Shown piece after piece: positions 55,004-63,230 of a DNA stretch of 64,000 nucleotides. Source of the DNA: Segatella copri (GTDB lineage Bacteria > Bacteroidota > Bacteroidia > Bacteroidales > Bacteroidaceae). The first letter of the stretch is position 1. Each line of letters begins with the position of its first letter. The stretch is from positions 3,257,001 to 3,321,000 of the forward strand of contig NZ_CP137557.1 of the NCBI RefSeq assembly GCF_019249655.2, read 5' to 3'. Below the pieces are notes generated by a model that was not told the origin of the DNA, searched no databases, and worked only from the letters and a program-made list of their open reading frames with translations. A program made the position numbers and the translations under genes.

Positions 55004-55870
55004 ATGAAGAAACAGACAATGATTACCCTGGCACTCGCCTTGACTTTAGCGATGCCAGCCATGCCCGCCTTCGCTCAGAAGGCGATGAGCAAGAAAGAAA
55101 TCGCCGAAAAGGAAAAGGCTTTCAAGAACCTCCAGCATCCCTGGAAGGGAAAGAAGGTGGCTTACTTCGGCGACTCCATCACCGATCCAAGAATCAAGGC
55201 ATCGAAGGTGAAATACTGGGGATTCCTGCAGGATTGGCTCGGTATTACCCCCTACGTTTATGGCGTGAGCGGCAGACAGTGGAACGATATTCCCCGACAG
55301 GCTGATCTACTCCAGAAAGAGCATGGTGATGATTTCGATGCCATTCTCATCTTTATGGGTACCAACGATTACAACAATGGTGTACCTATCGGTGAATGGT
55401 ATGAGGAGACTTTCGACAGCGTAAGGGTAGCCCTTCACAAGCCAAGCGAAATGGTTCAGCGTCGCCATCGTCATTTTGCCATGGATAAGAACACCTTGAA
55501 AGGTCGCATCAACATAGCCATGTCGAAGTTGAAGCAAATGTATCCTACCAAGCAAATCGTGGTGATGACTCCTATCCATCGTGCTTACTTTGGAAGCAGC
55601 GACAAGAACATCCAGCCCGACGAGATGTACGAGAATGCCCGTGGCATTTTCTTCGATGAATACGTGAAGGCGATTAAGGAAGTGGGCAATGTGTGGGCGG
55701 TACCGGTCATTGACCTCAACTCCCTTTCGGGTCTCTTCCCTCTTTACGATGCTGGTGCCCAGATGTTCAACAAGCCGAATACCGACCGTCTTCATCCTAA
55801 TGATGCCGGCCACTCGCGCATGGCGAAGACCATCATGCAGCAGCTCTCTGCATTGCCTTGCGATTTCTAG
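55004..55870 (+). CDS. Exported SGNH/GDSL-family hydrolase
   Basis: The 288-residue protein has a signal peptide (LALALTLAMPAMPAFAQ), block I with the catalytic Ser in VAYFGDSITDPRI, block III MGTNDYNNG (oxyanion Asn) and block V DRLHPNDAGHSRMA (catalytic Asp and His). These enzymes deacetylate carbohydrates or hydrolyse esters. Near GH35/GH2 genes it may strip acetyl groups from a plant glycan, which is inference. A 22-nt tandem array starts on its stop codon. Confidence 0.9.
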   Translation: MKKQTMITLALALTLAMPAMPAFAQKAMSKKEIAEKEKAFKNLQHPWKGKKVAYFGDSITDPRIKASKVKYWGFLQDWLGITPYVYGVSGRQWNDIPRQADLLQKEHGDDFDAILIFMGTNDYNNGVPIGEWYEETFDSVRVALHKPSEMVQRRHRHFAMDKNTLKGRINIAMSKLKQMYPTKQIVVMTPIHRAYFGSSDKNIQPDEMYENARGIFFDEYVKAIKEVGNVWAVPVIDLNSLSGLFPLYDAGAQMFNKPNTDRLHPNDAGHSRMAKTIMQQLSALPCDF

Positions 55871-56110
55871 AAATATCGTAAATAATTGCGGGAAGCATCG
55901 CAAGTACTTAAGAGAAGCATCGTAAATACTTAAGAGAAGCATCGTAAGTACTTGCGAGAAACATCGTAAGAACTTGCCCGAAACTATGAGGATTTGTGCC
56001 CGGAATTATGAGCAAACACGCCCGAAACTATGAGCAAATGTAACCGATATTCCCGGGCAAAAGTGCCCAGAGCCTCGGGCACAATTGGGCAATATTTCGG
56101 GGCACATTCC
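55868..56110 (+). repeat. Decaying 22-nt tandem repeat array immediately after the SGNH gene
   Basis: Starting at the TAG stop codon, eight units of exactly 22 nt run to 56043 (55868, 55890, 55912, 55934, 55956, 55978, 56000, 56022), followed by two of 23-24 nt. Units 2-5 are near-identical (GAGAAGCATCGTAAGTACTT plus GC or AA); units 6-8 share CCGAAACTATGAGCAAAT. The array drifts gradually from one version to the other. There are no spacers, so it is not CRISPR. In the 600-bp gap to the ISL3 remnant, this array, two inverted repeats and A/T-rich DNA are all I see. Confidence 0.8.
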
Positions 56111-56220
56111 TCTAGCTTTGGGGACAATATCAAGATATACCTATTTTATTACCACGAATTAGACAACTACCTGATTCTATGCCGATTACAGAAGAATAAG
56201 CAAAAATAAGGCGTGGCAAT

Positions 56221-56263
56221 GCGTGGTAATAAGTGGCAATAAAAGCACTGCTTATTACCACGC
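56221..56263. repeat. Inverted repeat with GCGTGGTAATAAG arms
   Basis: Perfect 13-bp arms (56221-56233, 56251-56263). Related copies of GCGTGG(T/C)A and GTGGCA(A/T)TAAA occur just upstream (56211) and downstream (56297-56315), and ATTACCACG occurs at 56149-56157. Confidence 0.6.
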
Positions 56264-56414
56264 GTTATTTTCTGTATATCAAACACTTACACATCAGCGT
56301 GGTAGAAGTGGCATTAAATTAGAAAAAACTTTTTCGGTTCTTCTCAAATTTTAGTACAAAGCCCCAATTTTTATATGAAGGAGCAATATTTTTGAGAAAG
56401 TTTAATATAAAAAA

Positions 56415-56488
56415 TTAGCGATTGTCTCCAAAAATATGTAAGTTTAAAGTGATCATAAAATATGACTTACAATGGATACAATCGCTAA
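56415..56488. repeat. Inverted repeat around the start of the ISL3 remnant
   Basis: Arms of 16 bp (56415-56430, TTAGCGATTGTCTCCA, and 56473-56488) match at 15 positions. Inner bases add GTAAGT/ACTTAC pairing. The ATG of the ISL3 remnant lies at the edge of the right arm, so the structure would control or flank its translation. Confidence 0.6.
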
Positions 56489-56810
56489 CAGATGCAAAAT
56501 TATAAAAAAGATAAGGAACAACCAAATAAAATCCGATATAAATGCTTCTATGGCCGGAGAAAAACTTCTTATGGACATTTTTCCTGCCATTGATGGCTTT
56601 TTTATCACAAGTTGTGACTTCTCTTCCACGGAACTCAAAATGGTTCTCGTGAGTACGGCTACCCATGCCTTCTGCGACCGTTGTGGCCAGAAAACCACTC
56701 ATACCCGTGGCTGGCAAAAGAGAACGGTCACGATGTGTCCTTTAGGGTGTAAACGGTTTGTTCTCACCCTTTACATGCGCCGTTTTTACTGCCAGTCTGA
56801 TAAACAATAG
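56472..56810 (+). pseudogene. ISL3-family transposase, N-terminal remnant
   Basis: The 112-residue frame resembles the N-terminus of ISL3-family transposases: a helical start (KLLMDIFPAIDGFFITSCDF), then a zinc-ribbon-like region with Cys pairs (FCDRCGQKTTHTRGW, MCPLGC, YMRRFYC). Intact members are about 400-550 residues with a DDE domain, all missing here. Homology seems to end at about 56793, close to the left end of the IS4-type element, so the remainder was lost through insertion and later deletion. Confidence 0.75.
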
Positions 56811-56815
56811 TTCGT

Positions 56816-58120
56816 TAAAATTTGAGATAATGGCTAAGCAGCTTTACGTTGCCAGCCAAAGAGTTCTTTGATAGTATGACTAATTAACTTTCGGTTCGGT
56901 ATTCTCCGACACTTGTTGAAAATTAATTTAGCGATGTATGTGCTTGCCATAATCTCCTTGAAAGAAGCCATGGAATACGGCAATTCATTTTCCTTCATCA
57001 TCACTTTCGCAACATTCTGTGATGCGAATGATGCATTATAGGAAAAGTCCAACTGGTTCTTGTGTCTTGCTTGGCAATGCGTAAGACCAGTATATTGCTT
57101 TGCATCGCGAAAACAAAACTCTATTTGGAATCTTGAGCGGTATGTGCGCAACACTTCCTCACCCGACATGGATGTCTTTGTTGAGAAGAAAAGCTTGTGT
57201 TTTCCGTTCGGCATAACCCAAATGACAAGGCGCACTTTCTGCTTCAATGCCTTTGAATAGGCTATGAGTGTGTAGGCTGTGCCTTCAAGTCCTTCAATAT
57301 GCAACTCTGCCATACGTGTGAGGTCAAGTTTCTTGTAGTTGATTTTTCCGTCAAGTGTCTTGGGACGTCCAGGCTTATTGGAACGAGGTCCCGTATACAC
57401 ATAATATAGGCTCGCAGTATCCCTGAAGCGGCTGACAAGATGGAAACCGCACTCTTTGATTCCGTCCACAAACGGACGGATAGAGAAGAAAGCGTCAGCG
57501 ACAACAATATCGGTGACCTTCAACAAATCCTTCTTATAACGCTTGATGACCGCTATGTAATGTTGCACGAGAGTCATGTTACGCATTTTCAATTCTCCAG
57601 TAGATGGAGTCTGATGGGCGCGCAGCATCATGCAACTGTTGGCATGGACATCGACAAGTGCAAGCCCCATGATTTCAAGCCCATGCTTCATGGAACTTGC
57701 ACAACCGGACCAGAAAGTACCGATATGCGGAGTCTTCTTACCCGACTTGCTGATGTAGCTCGGATCGATGGCTATAGCCAATAGACCATCCATATTCAAG
57801 TAACGTCGGCATAGGGCAAGGTTGAACTTCACCCAGTCTATGCATTTAGCACGACCACGGTTGAAGTTCGTTCTGTAGGTCTGCTCACAATGGGTGCCGT
57901 AACGCTCCATTTGAGTGAAATTTATCTTTCTTTGTATCGTCATGTACAATAAAAGTATTTCCAAGAGTAGACTCTCGAAAGTTTTGCTTAACTTTGCAGA
58001 TGAACTTTTGATAGCATCTCTGCATATTTCCGTATATTGGTTGAGTGGTTCTGATGTCATATAACTTTGAGCTTAGAGAACTATAAAGTTACTGATAATC
58101 AGCCACTTAACCAAATTTTA
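56816..58120 (-). mobile_element. IS4-family insertion sequence
   Basis: The element contains one complete DDE transposase gene. Imperfect terminal inverted repeats start TAAAATTTG at both ends (56816-56824; 58120-58112 on the minus strand) and continue with shared GGCT. Exact ends and target-site duplication could not be fixed. Flanking bases are not duplicated in the way expected of a clean insertion. Confidence 0.7.
56834..58060 (-). CDS. IS4-family transposase
   Basis: The 408-residue protein has catalytic Asp in AIDPSYISKSG and in IVVADAFFSIRPFVDG, and the complete IS4 YREK signature in YRSRFQIEFCFRDAKQ (Y-2-R-3-E-6-K), so it is likely active. The N-terminal helices bind the ends. The stop codon is 18 nt inside the left end of the element. 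It is intact, unlike its neighbours on both sides, and is the most recent insertion here. Confidence 0.92.
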   Translation of the reverse strand: MTSEPLNQYTEICRDAIKSSSAKLSKTFESLLLEILLLYMTIQRKINFTQMERYGTHCEQTYRTNFNRGRAKCIDWVKFNLALCRRYLNMDGLLAIAIDPSYISKSGKKTPHIGTFWSGCASSMKHGLEIMGLALVDVHANSCMMLRAHQTPSTGELKMRNMTLVQHYIAVIKRYKKDLLKVTDIVVADAFFSIRPFVDGIKECGFHLVSRFRDTASLYYVYTGPRSNKPGRPKTLDGKINYKKLDLTRMAELHIEGLEGTAYTLIAYSKALKQKVRLVIWVMPNGKHKLFFSTKTSMSGEEVLRTYRSRFQIEFCFRDAKQYTGLTHCQARHKNQLDFSYNASFASQNVAKVMMKENELPYSMASFKEIMASTYIAKLIFNKCRRIPNRKLISHTIKELFGWQRKAA

Positions 58121-58172
58121 TTAGTTATATTACGTTAATTAACTCTCTCATTTTCAATCGATTACATAAGAA

Positions 58173-58772
58173 TTAACAGAGTATTGGTGGTAAATCCTTA
58201 GTCATATCTGTTTGTATGAAACCTGGAGCCACTGCATTCACTGTGATGTTACGAGGGGCTACTTCTTGAGCTAAAGCTTTTGTCGCTCCTATTAGCGCTG
58301 CTTTTGCAGTACTATAATTTACCTGACCTACCATTCCTTTCAAACCAGAAAGCGATGACATGTTTATAATTCTTCCACCTCGTTTACGAGGCATCATATG
58401 TTTCAATAGGCGTCTTGTGATATAGAAAAAGCCGTTAAGATTTGTGTTAAGTACATCATGCCATTCCTCATTAGCCATCATAAACATAACATTGTCTCGA
58501 CGAATACCTGCATTGTTTACTAACACAGAAATATAATCATCAGGATGTCTTTGCTCCCACAGGTCAATCGCATTTTCTATAGATTGTGAATCTGCAACAT
58601 CAAAAGGTAGCAACTCTGCATAACCTCCGTTCGCCTCAATTAGTTCCTTTACCTCATTAGCACTTTCGGAATTAGAATGATAATTGATTATGACAGGATA
58701 CTCATTTGCTAAGCGCAAAGCCACTGCACGTCCTATACCTCGCGAGGCTCCTGTTACTAAAGCATATTTCAT
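58173..58772 (-). pseudogene. FabG-like 3-oxoacyl-ACP reductase, C-terminally truncated
   Basis: The frame has 199 residues, whereas FabG-type short-chain reductases have about 240-250. Present are the NAD(P) loop LVTGASRGIGRAVALRL, NNAG (VLVNNAGIRR), the catalytic Ser-Tyr-Lys (NMSSLSGLKG and YSTAKAALIGATKAL), and GFIQTDMTKDLP; then it stops at PILC. The missing C-terminal 45 residues form the lid and tetramer contacts. It starts 17 nt after upxY and is co-transcribed. Loss coincides with the neighbouring IS element. Genes of this kind occur in aryl polyene/flexirubin or capsule loci; this one may be the remnant of such a locus. Confidence 0.8.
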
Positions 58773-58789
58773 ATTTATTAATTGTTTTA

Positions 58790-59518
58790 TTATATTTTTT
58801 GAAGAAACGCACTTGGTATATAGGCTGTGGCCATTGTTACCAAATCATCTACTACCACGCCTACTCTCTGTTGCCCCTGCCAGCGTGCAACTATTCCAAC
58901 CACCCCTTTGAATACACCATCAATAACCTTTACCAACTGTCCTTTCTCGAACTTTGGCACTTCGACTAATGACACGATTGTATTATCCGCATCGGCAGCA
59001 CAGATGATTTTGAGACTTTCCATCTGATAGTCTGGAACTATCATAGGAACCTTCTCTATTCTGCGCCCAACGTGGACGTGACGATAGTAAAAACGAAGGA
59101 ATGGGAGATTTACGTTGTCGTAAACAAAGGTTTTGAGTTGTTCTTCGGTACCGTAGGCGAAGAAGATGTTGGGTAAACGTGACTCGATAACAATTTTGCG
59201 CTTACCTTTTATAAGTTTCACTACCTCGGTGGTAGGATAGAAAGCCGTGATGCCTTTGGCGGTCATATAGTCGTATGCTTTTTTCTCTCTACCATAGGTG
59301 GTGCGTAAAGCATACCAATGAGGAATTTCTTCCTCTTTTTGCGCTTTAGACTTACTTGCTATATGGGCATTTCTGGTGGACACCCCTGTTTGTGAACTCT
59401 CGGCGGAAACTGTGCTTTGAGCTTCGGGGAGGGCGTTGGAGGTAAGTCCAGCGCAAGGAGGGAATTCACCTCCTCCTGAGGTGTGTACATCTTCTGATGT
59501 CCATTCATCGACTTTCAT
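58790..59518 (-). CDS. UpxY-family NusG-like transcription antiterminator
   Basis: The 242-residue protein has a NGN domain starting at about residue 65 (IPHWYALRTTYGREKKAYDY) and a C-terminal KOW domain (FEKGQLVKVIDGVFKGVVGI). UpxY proteins of Bacteroides act on the leader of their own polysaccharide operon to prevent early termination. Its own leader holds such a terminator. Residues 1-60 are a Ser/Gly/Pro-rich extension (TSGGGEFPPCAGLTSNALPE) absent from typical members, which are about 170-180 residues; no internal ATG exists before the NGN domain. Only a truncated fabG follows, so the operon it once controlled is mostly gone. Confidence 0.88.
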   Translation of the reverse strand: MKVDEWTSEDVHTSGGGEFPPCAGLTSNALPEAQSTVSAESSQTGVSTRNAHIASKSKAQKEEEIPHWYALRTTYGREKKAYDYMTAKGITAFYPTTEVVKLIKGKRKIVIESRLPNIFFAYGTEEQLKTFVYDNVNLPFLRFYYRHVHVGRRIEKVPMIVPDYQMESLKIICAADADNTIVSLVEVPKFEKGQLVKVIDGVFKGVVGIVARWQGQQRVGVVVDDLVTMATAYIPSAFLQKI

Positions 59519-60015
59519 ATCGGTGCTAACTTTTTTCTAGACAGAAATCCGTTAAATTGCGACAAAAAAAGCGTGGAATCGTCCTGTTGTCCATTCCACT
59601 TCCTGAGGCTCTAGCAATTGCCTATCATAGTTGAACAGACAACGTCAGAGCCCACGCCGATATGAAAATCATGTCCGTGTAAAGAGACCTATATAATACA
59701 TTTGATTGCGCCCGAAAGGGTACAATCTATGCTTACAAGGTCTCCACGGGATTGAAATAATCACACCCGGGACATCTACCGTTGACCATATTCAAGACTA
59801 TGATTAACTGTTAATTTGCTAGATTACAGGAAGTCTTAAACACAGCGTCGATAAACGCCTTCCATTATGTCTGGATTGCTTTCCCACCCAAAGCCCGCTT
59901 TCGTATAGATATGTCATGGTTGACTTCACTACACTCAGCACGGCGTAGGCTGCCGACTCGGTTATCATGAAAGAACTCGTCTTACAGCGACAACTGCGGT
60001 CTGGCTATACAATCC
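59519..60015 (-). promoter_or_regulatory. Long structured 5' leader of upxY
   Basis: About 497 nt lie between the predicted start site (near 60015) and the upxY ATG. It has no reading frame of note but many stems: 59704-59727 (GATTG/CAATC with CCC/GGG), 59607-59612 with 59647-59652 (GGCTCT/AGAGCC), and an outer GAGACC/GGTCTC pairing. It ends with the terminator at 59564-59599. A leader of this kind is where UpxY antiterminates in capsule operons. I checked for tmRNA, RNase P and 6S motifs and did not find them. Confidence 0.65.
59564..59599 (-). terminator. Intrinsic terminator in the upxY leader
   Basis: On the minus strand a 7-bp stem (59599-59593 with 59579-59573, GTGGAAT/ATTCCAC) is followed by CGC and seven T (59570-59564), 45 nt before the upxY start codon. 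RNA polymerase must pass it to transcribe upxY and the locus. Confidence 0.75.
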
Positions 60016-60020
60016 GACTG

Positions 60021-60052
60021 CAAAAATACGAAAATTTATTGAGAAAAGACAA
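60021..60052 (-). promoter_or_regulatory. Promoter of the upxY locus
   Basis: Minus-strand TATTTTTG (60028-60021) with TTG at 60052-60050, spacer 21 nt. No invertible flanking repeats are seen around it, unlike many Bacteroides capsule promoters. Confidence 0.75.
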
Positions 60053-60228
60053 GAAATGGCAGGAATTATAAATACTGCAACACAAATTTAAGACTATTTA
60101 AGCCTAATCGCTTTAATATCTCAGAAATTTTGTATAAACAAATACTGTTTTTCATTACTTTGATATCAAAATGTGAACGAAGAACTATCTGTGTTTAGAT
60201 AATTTATATAGTATTAAGAAAAAGTAGT

Positions 60229-60258
60229 AGCAAACAAACTCATAATAAGTTTGCTTGC
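60229..60258 (-). terminator. Probable terminator of the helicase gene
   Basis: Eleven-bp stem with one G-T pair (GCAAACAAACT with AGTTTGCTTGC) followed on the minus strand by ACTACTTTTTCTT, about 20 nt after the helicase stop codon. Confidence 0.6.
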
Positions 60259-60277
60259 CACTTTATAAATAGACCAA

Positions 60278-61336
60278 TTAAAGACCAATTCGGACCTTCC
60301 TTTCTTGTTGTACTATAGTATCTGCGTAGAATTCTCCCGATTTGATAGTGTTGTTTTCTTTTTGAGGTTTATCACTTATATCCTTTTCTTGAACAGGTGG
60401 TGCCAATTCTAACTGTATTTTTCTATCCAATGCTGCCAGTTCCGTCTTCAGACTTTTCAGCTCTTCTTCTCTCTTCCAGACCTTGGAAGCAATTTCCTTT
60501 AGTTGCGGTATCTCCTTCTCCAGTGTCCTGCATCTTGAATCATACTGTTCAATGTACCCTTGTATCTTCTGCAGGGCATTCACAAAGTTATTTGCCGCAG
60601 CTATCGGGTCAGACTTGGCGAGATGTCCGTTGTTGTACTGATACTTGTAATGGCCCTCAACAACAAAGCGGTTATCAACGAAGGGAAGACCGCTCTCAAA
60701 GCTTGTCTCGCTTACGACCTTGATAGGAAATCCATAAATTGCACCTATTTCCTTGTATTCCCCATCTGTCCTTTCCGTTTTTGCCATCCTTTGAAGCTGT
60801 TTGCCTATCACTTCCAGATTATTGGACTCGAGACCGTTAAGGGTGATGAGATTGAGAATATTCCCGTCCATATCCTTCTTTGCCTGACTCATAAACTTGT
60901 CATAGTCCGCTGTCATGCCTTTGAGTATAGTCCGATTGCCGTCCAGCTCTTCTGACTTTGACTTCAGTTTCTGTTCCGAATCACGCTTGCCCCTGTTGAA
61001 CGATTTGCGCTCACCCTCCAGAGAAGCAATCTTCTTCTCCAGCTTTGCCTTGTCAAGCAAGTCGGTATTTCCGGAGAGAATAGCCATATACTCGGAAAAA
61101 TTCATGCCCGATTTCTCGTCCATCGCTCCCTCGTCAATGGTTCTCGCCCCCAAGGCTCCGCTTTTCAACTGCGAGATAAAAGTCTGCTTGCAGTGCAGGA
61201 GGTTAAACTTGTACGAGTCAAGCGACTTTTCCACCGCATAGATGATGACATCCACCTTGTTGTCGGCATAGATTTTGGCAATCTCGTTGCCGGCACGCAC
61301 ACCTCGACCGTCACGCTGTGCCAAGTCTGACGGTCG
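60278..61336 (-). CDS. Mobile-element DNA helicase/methylase-type protein, 3' exon (C-terminal part)
   Basis: These 352 codons continue the frame of 63818-64000 after removal of the group II intron. The junction restores DTPW-RPSDLAQRDGRGVRAGN, which is helicase motif VI of an SF2/SNF2 protein of the large conjugative-element helicase-methylase type. The rest is a long coiled coil (LDKAKLEKKIASLEGERKSF) and a C-terminal tail (VQQERKVRIGL). Such proteins are carried by Bacteroidetes integrative conjugative elements. Without splicing, only the N-terminal part would be made. The frame extends upstream to 61582 but that segment is intron sequence, not protein. Confidence 0.85.
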   Translation of the reverse strand, partial: RPSDLAQRDGRGVRAGNEIAKIYADNKVDVIIYAVEKSLDSYKFNLLHCKQTFISQLKSGALGARTIDEGAMDEKSGMNFSEYMAILSGNTDLLDKAKLEKKIASLEGERKSFNRGKRDSEQKLKSKSEELDGNRTILKGMTADYDKFMSQAKKDMDGNILNLITLNGLESNNLEVIGKQLQRMAKTERTDGEYKEIGAIYGFPIKVVSETSFESGLPFVDNRFVVEGHYKYQYNNGHLAKSDPIAAANNFVNALQKIQGYIEQYDSRCRTLEKEIPQLKEIASKVWKREEELKSLKTELAALDRKIQLELAPPVQEKDISDKPQKENNTIKSGEFYADTIVQQERKVRIGL

Positions 61337-61377
61337 ATCGGGTAGGTCAAGGGCATTGCTGCCCTCTTCCCCCCTAA

Positions 61378-61411
61378 GAACCGTACATGAGAGTTTCCCC
61401 TCATACGGCTC
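61378..61411 (-). ncRNA. Group II intron domain V
   Basis: Hairpin of 34 nt with the GAAA tetraloop and the AGC-type catalytic base, 44 nt after the reverse-transcriptase stop codon. Confidence 0.9.
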
Positions 61412-61454
61412 AAGCTTTTCTAAGCCTCTGTTTGTATGCAGAGACCGGCTCAAA

Positions 61455-63140
61455 CTACTTCTTGTTTCCATTTGATTTGCGGGATAATTTAAAACATTCA
61501 TCATGAACCAACAGATTGCATTTCTTTCCGTTTTGAACGGTTGGCATGACATTCCATGCCTTGTGCGTATCAATAGGCTCACCGCATATAGGACATTTGC
61601 GTCCTTGCTTTTCCCATAGGTACAGCAGTGACTTGCGTCCTTTTAGCGTAACAAGCATTTTCGACTTCTTTCTTTTATAGAAGTACAGACGACAGTCTGC
61701 ATCAAACGGGTTCATGTCTCCTTTAATCTGCGTGTATTGCAGGAATGGAAACGATGAAGTCAGAGACAATAATGTCAATTGGTCTTCCTTTCCGTTTGGT
61801 TTCTTGAATTTTGAAGCGAAAGTCCATTTGTTCCCTCGAATGTCATGCCAATATCGGTCTTTTATCCACCGTTTCCCTTTCTTGGAATGACGGCGTTTTG
61901 CCCATTGCCATAGTGAGAGGAATATCTGATGGTCGATTCTGTGAAATGAATCACGTGTCGCCCCATGCTGATAATAACCTCCCCATCCTCGGATTTTAGA
62001 GTTCAACATTCTGATTAACGACTCCTGTCTGCAACCCTTGTTCTCCTTAATTACCTTACGGATATTCTCCATAAAGCGTTTCTCGGATTTCTTTGTCGGC
62101 TTGGTCAATATGTCCTTGCCGTATTTGCGGATATTAAAGCCAAGAAAATCAAAACCGTCATGCACGTTGGTTATCACCGTCTTTTCCTCTGATAAGGTCA
62201 GACCTCTTTCAGACATAAATTCAGCAACCAATGGCTTGATTTCATTTTCAAGAGTTTCCTTGTTCTCGCAAGTGATGATAAAATCATCCGCATAACGTAC
62301 AAGGTTCACCATTGGTGAATACAACTTACCATTAACATGATGGCGCTTATATCTATCTGCAAGAGCTTTCTGCAATCCGTCCAAAGTCATATTGGCAAGT
62401 GTCGGAGAAATTATACCACCTTGCGGTGTTCCTTCCTCGGTCGGGAACATTTGCTTGTTGAAAACATAGCCACATTTCAACCATTTTCGGAGTATTGCCT
62501 TATCCATTGGGATATTGGCAAGTAACCACTCATGGCTGATATGGTCAAAACACCCTTTTATGTCACCCTCCAAAATCCATTCGGGAGAATATCCCTTTCG
62601 GAGAATGTTATGACATTGCTGTATTGCATCCATACAGCAGCGTTCCTTGCGGAAACCGTATGAACGAGTATCAGCTGTAGTTTCTGATACAGGCTCCAAT
62701 GCCATAAGATAGAGTGCTTGCATGGCTCTGTCTTTCATTGTCGGTATTCCCAACGGTCGCAGTTTGCCGTTGCTCTTCTTGATATGAACTCTTCTCAGCG
62801 GCATTGGCTGGTAGCCTCTGCGTTTGAGTTGGGTTATTGCTTGCATTTTAGCTTTAGGGGTATCCCATATTTCTTTGTCAACCCCAGGAGTACAACCACC
62901 CCCGTTAGAAGTAACCCTCTTTACGGCTAAGGCTTTTGCGTAAAAAGAGTGGGTAAGCGTCCATTGCAAGGCTTTCACCTTGTTATGTCTGCCTTCCTTC
63001 TGAGCCTTTACAATACGAGCTTGAAGCTTCTTAACAGCTTGCTCCGCCTTAGTCCAGTCTATTCTGTCCCAATTTGATTGCAGGTTGTCAGTCGGCGCAC
63101 ACGATTGGTCGAGGAGATTTTCTTTGATTTTATCGTTCAT
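61455..63140 (-). CDS. Group II intron-encoded reverse transcriptase/maturase with HNH endonuclease
   Basis: The 561-residue protein has RT domains 0-7 with LRPLGIPTMKDRAMQ, EGTPQGGIISPTLANM, and the catalytic VRYADDFII. A maturase X domain follows (IRKVIKENKGCRQESLIRML; NSKIRGWGGYYQHG), and a C-terminal HNH zinc domain (CPICGEPIDTHKAW and HDECFKL). Full functions are splicing, target nicking and reverse transcription. An AGGA six nt ahead of the ATG at 63140 selects this start; the frame runs upstream to 63230. All key residues are present, so it may be active. Confidence 0.93.
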   Translation of the reverse strand: MNDKIKENLLDQSCAPTDNLQSNWDRIDWTKAEQAVKKLQARIVKAQKEGRHNKVKALQWTLTHSFYAKALAVKRVTSNGGGCTPGVDKEIWDTPKAKMQAITQLKRRGYQPMPLRRVHIKKSNGKLRPLGIPTMKDRAMQALYLMALEPVSETTADTRSYGFRKERCCMDAIQQCHNILRKGYSPEWILEGDIKGCFDHISHEWLLANIPMDKAILRKWLKCGYVFNKQMFPTEEGTPQGGIISPTLANMTLDGLQKALADRYKRHHVNGKLYSPMVNLVRYADDFIITCENKETLENEIKPLVAEFMSERGLTLSEEKTVITNVHDGFDFLGFNIRKYGKDILTKPTKKSEKRFMENIRKVIKENKGCRQESLIRMLNSKIRGWGGYYQHGATRDSFHRIDHQIFLSLWQWAKRRHSKKGKRWIKDRYWHDIRGNKWTFASKFKKPNGKEDQLTLLSLTSSFPFLQYTQIKGDMNPFDADCRLYFYKRKKSKMLVTLKGRKSLLYLWEKQGRKCPICGEPIDTHKAWNVMPTVQNGKKCNLLVHDECFKLSRKSNGNKK

Positions 63141-63230
63141 TTGCATTCCTACTTTAAAAAGTTCTAAAAGTTTATTGTAAAGAATTACCATTTGGCTAAT
63201 GTTGGGTATTTGCCTCCCAAACATTACCAC

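Noticed and set aside
55868..56110. CRISPR array
   Set aside because: The repeats are contiguous, without spacers, and no cas genes are nearby.
56816..58120. Clean target-site duplication of the IS4-type element
   Set aside because: Flanking bases (about 56806-56815 and 58121-58130) do not match convincingly.
59519..60015. tmRNA, RNase P RNA or 6S RNA
   Set aside because: The conserved cores of these RNAs are absent, while promoter, terminator and upxY fit a leader.
61337..61582. N-terminal part of the long open frame ending at 60278
   Set aside because: This stretch is group II intron sequence (domains V and VI and the end of the RT gene), not part of the helicase protein.
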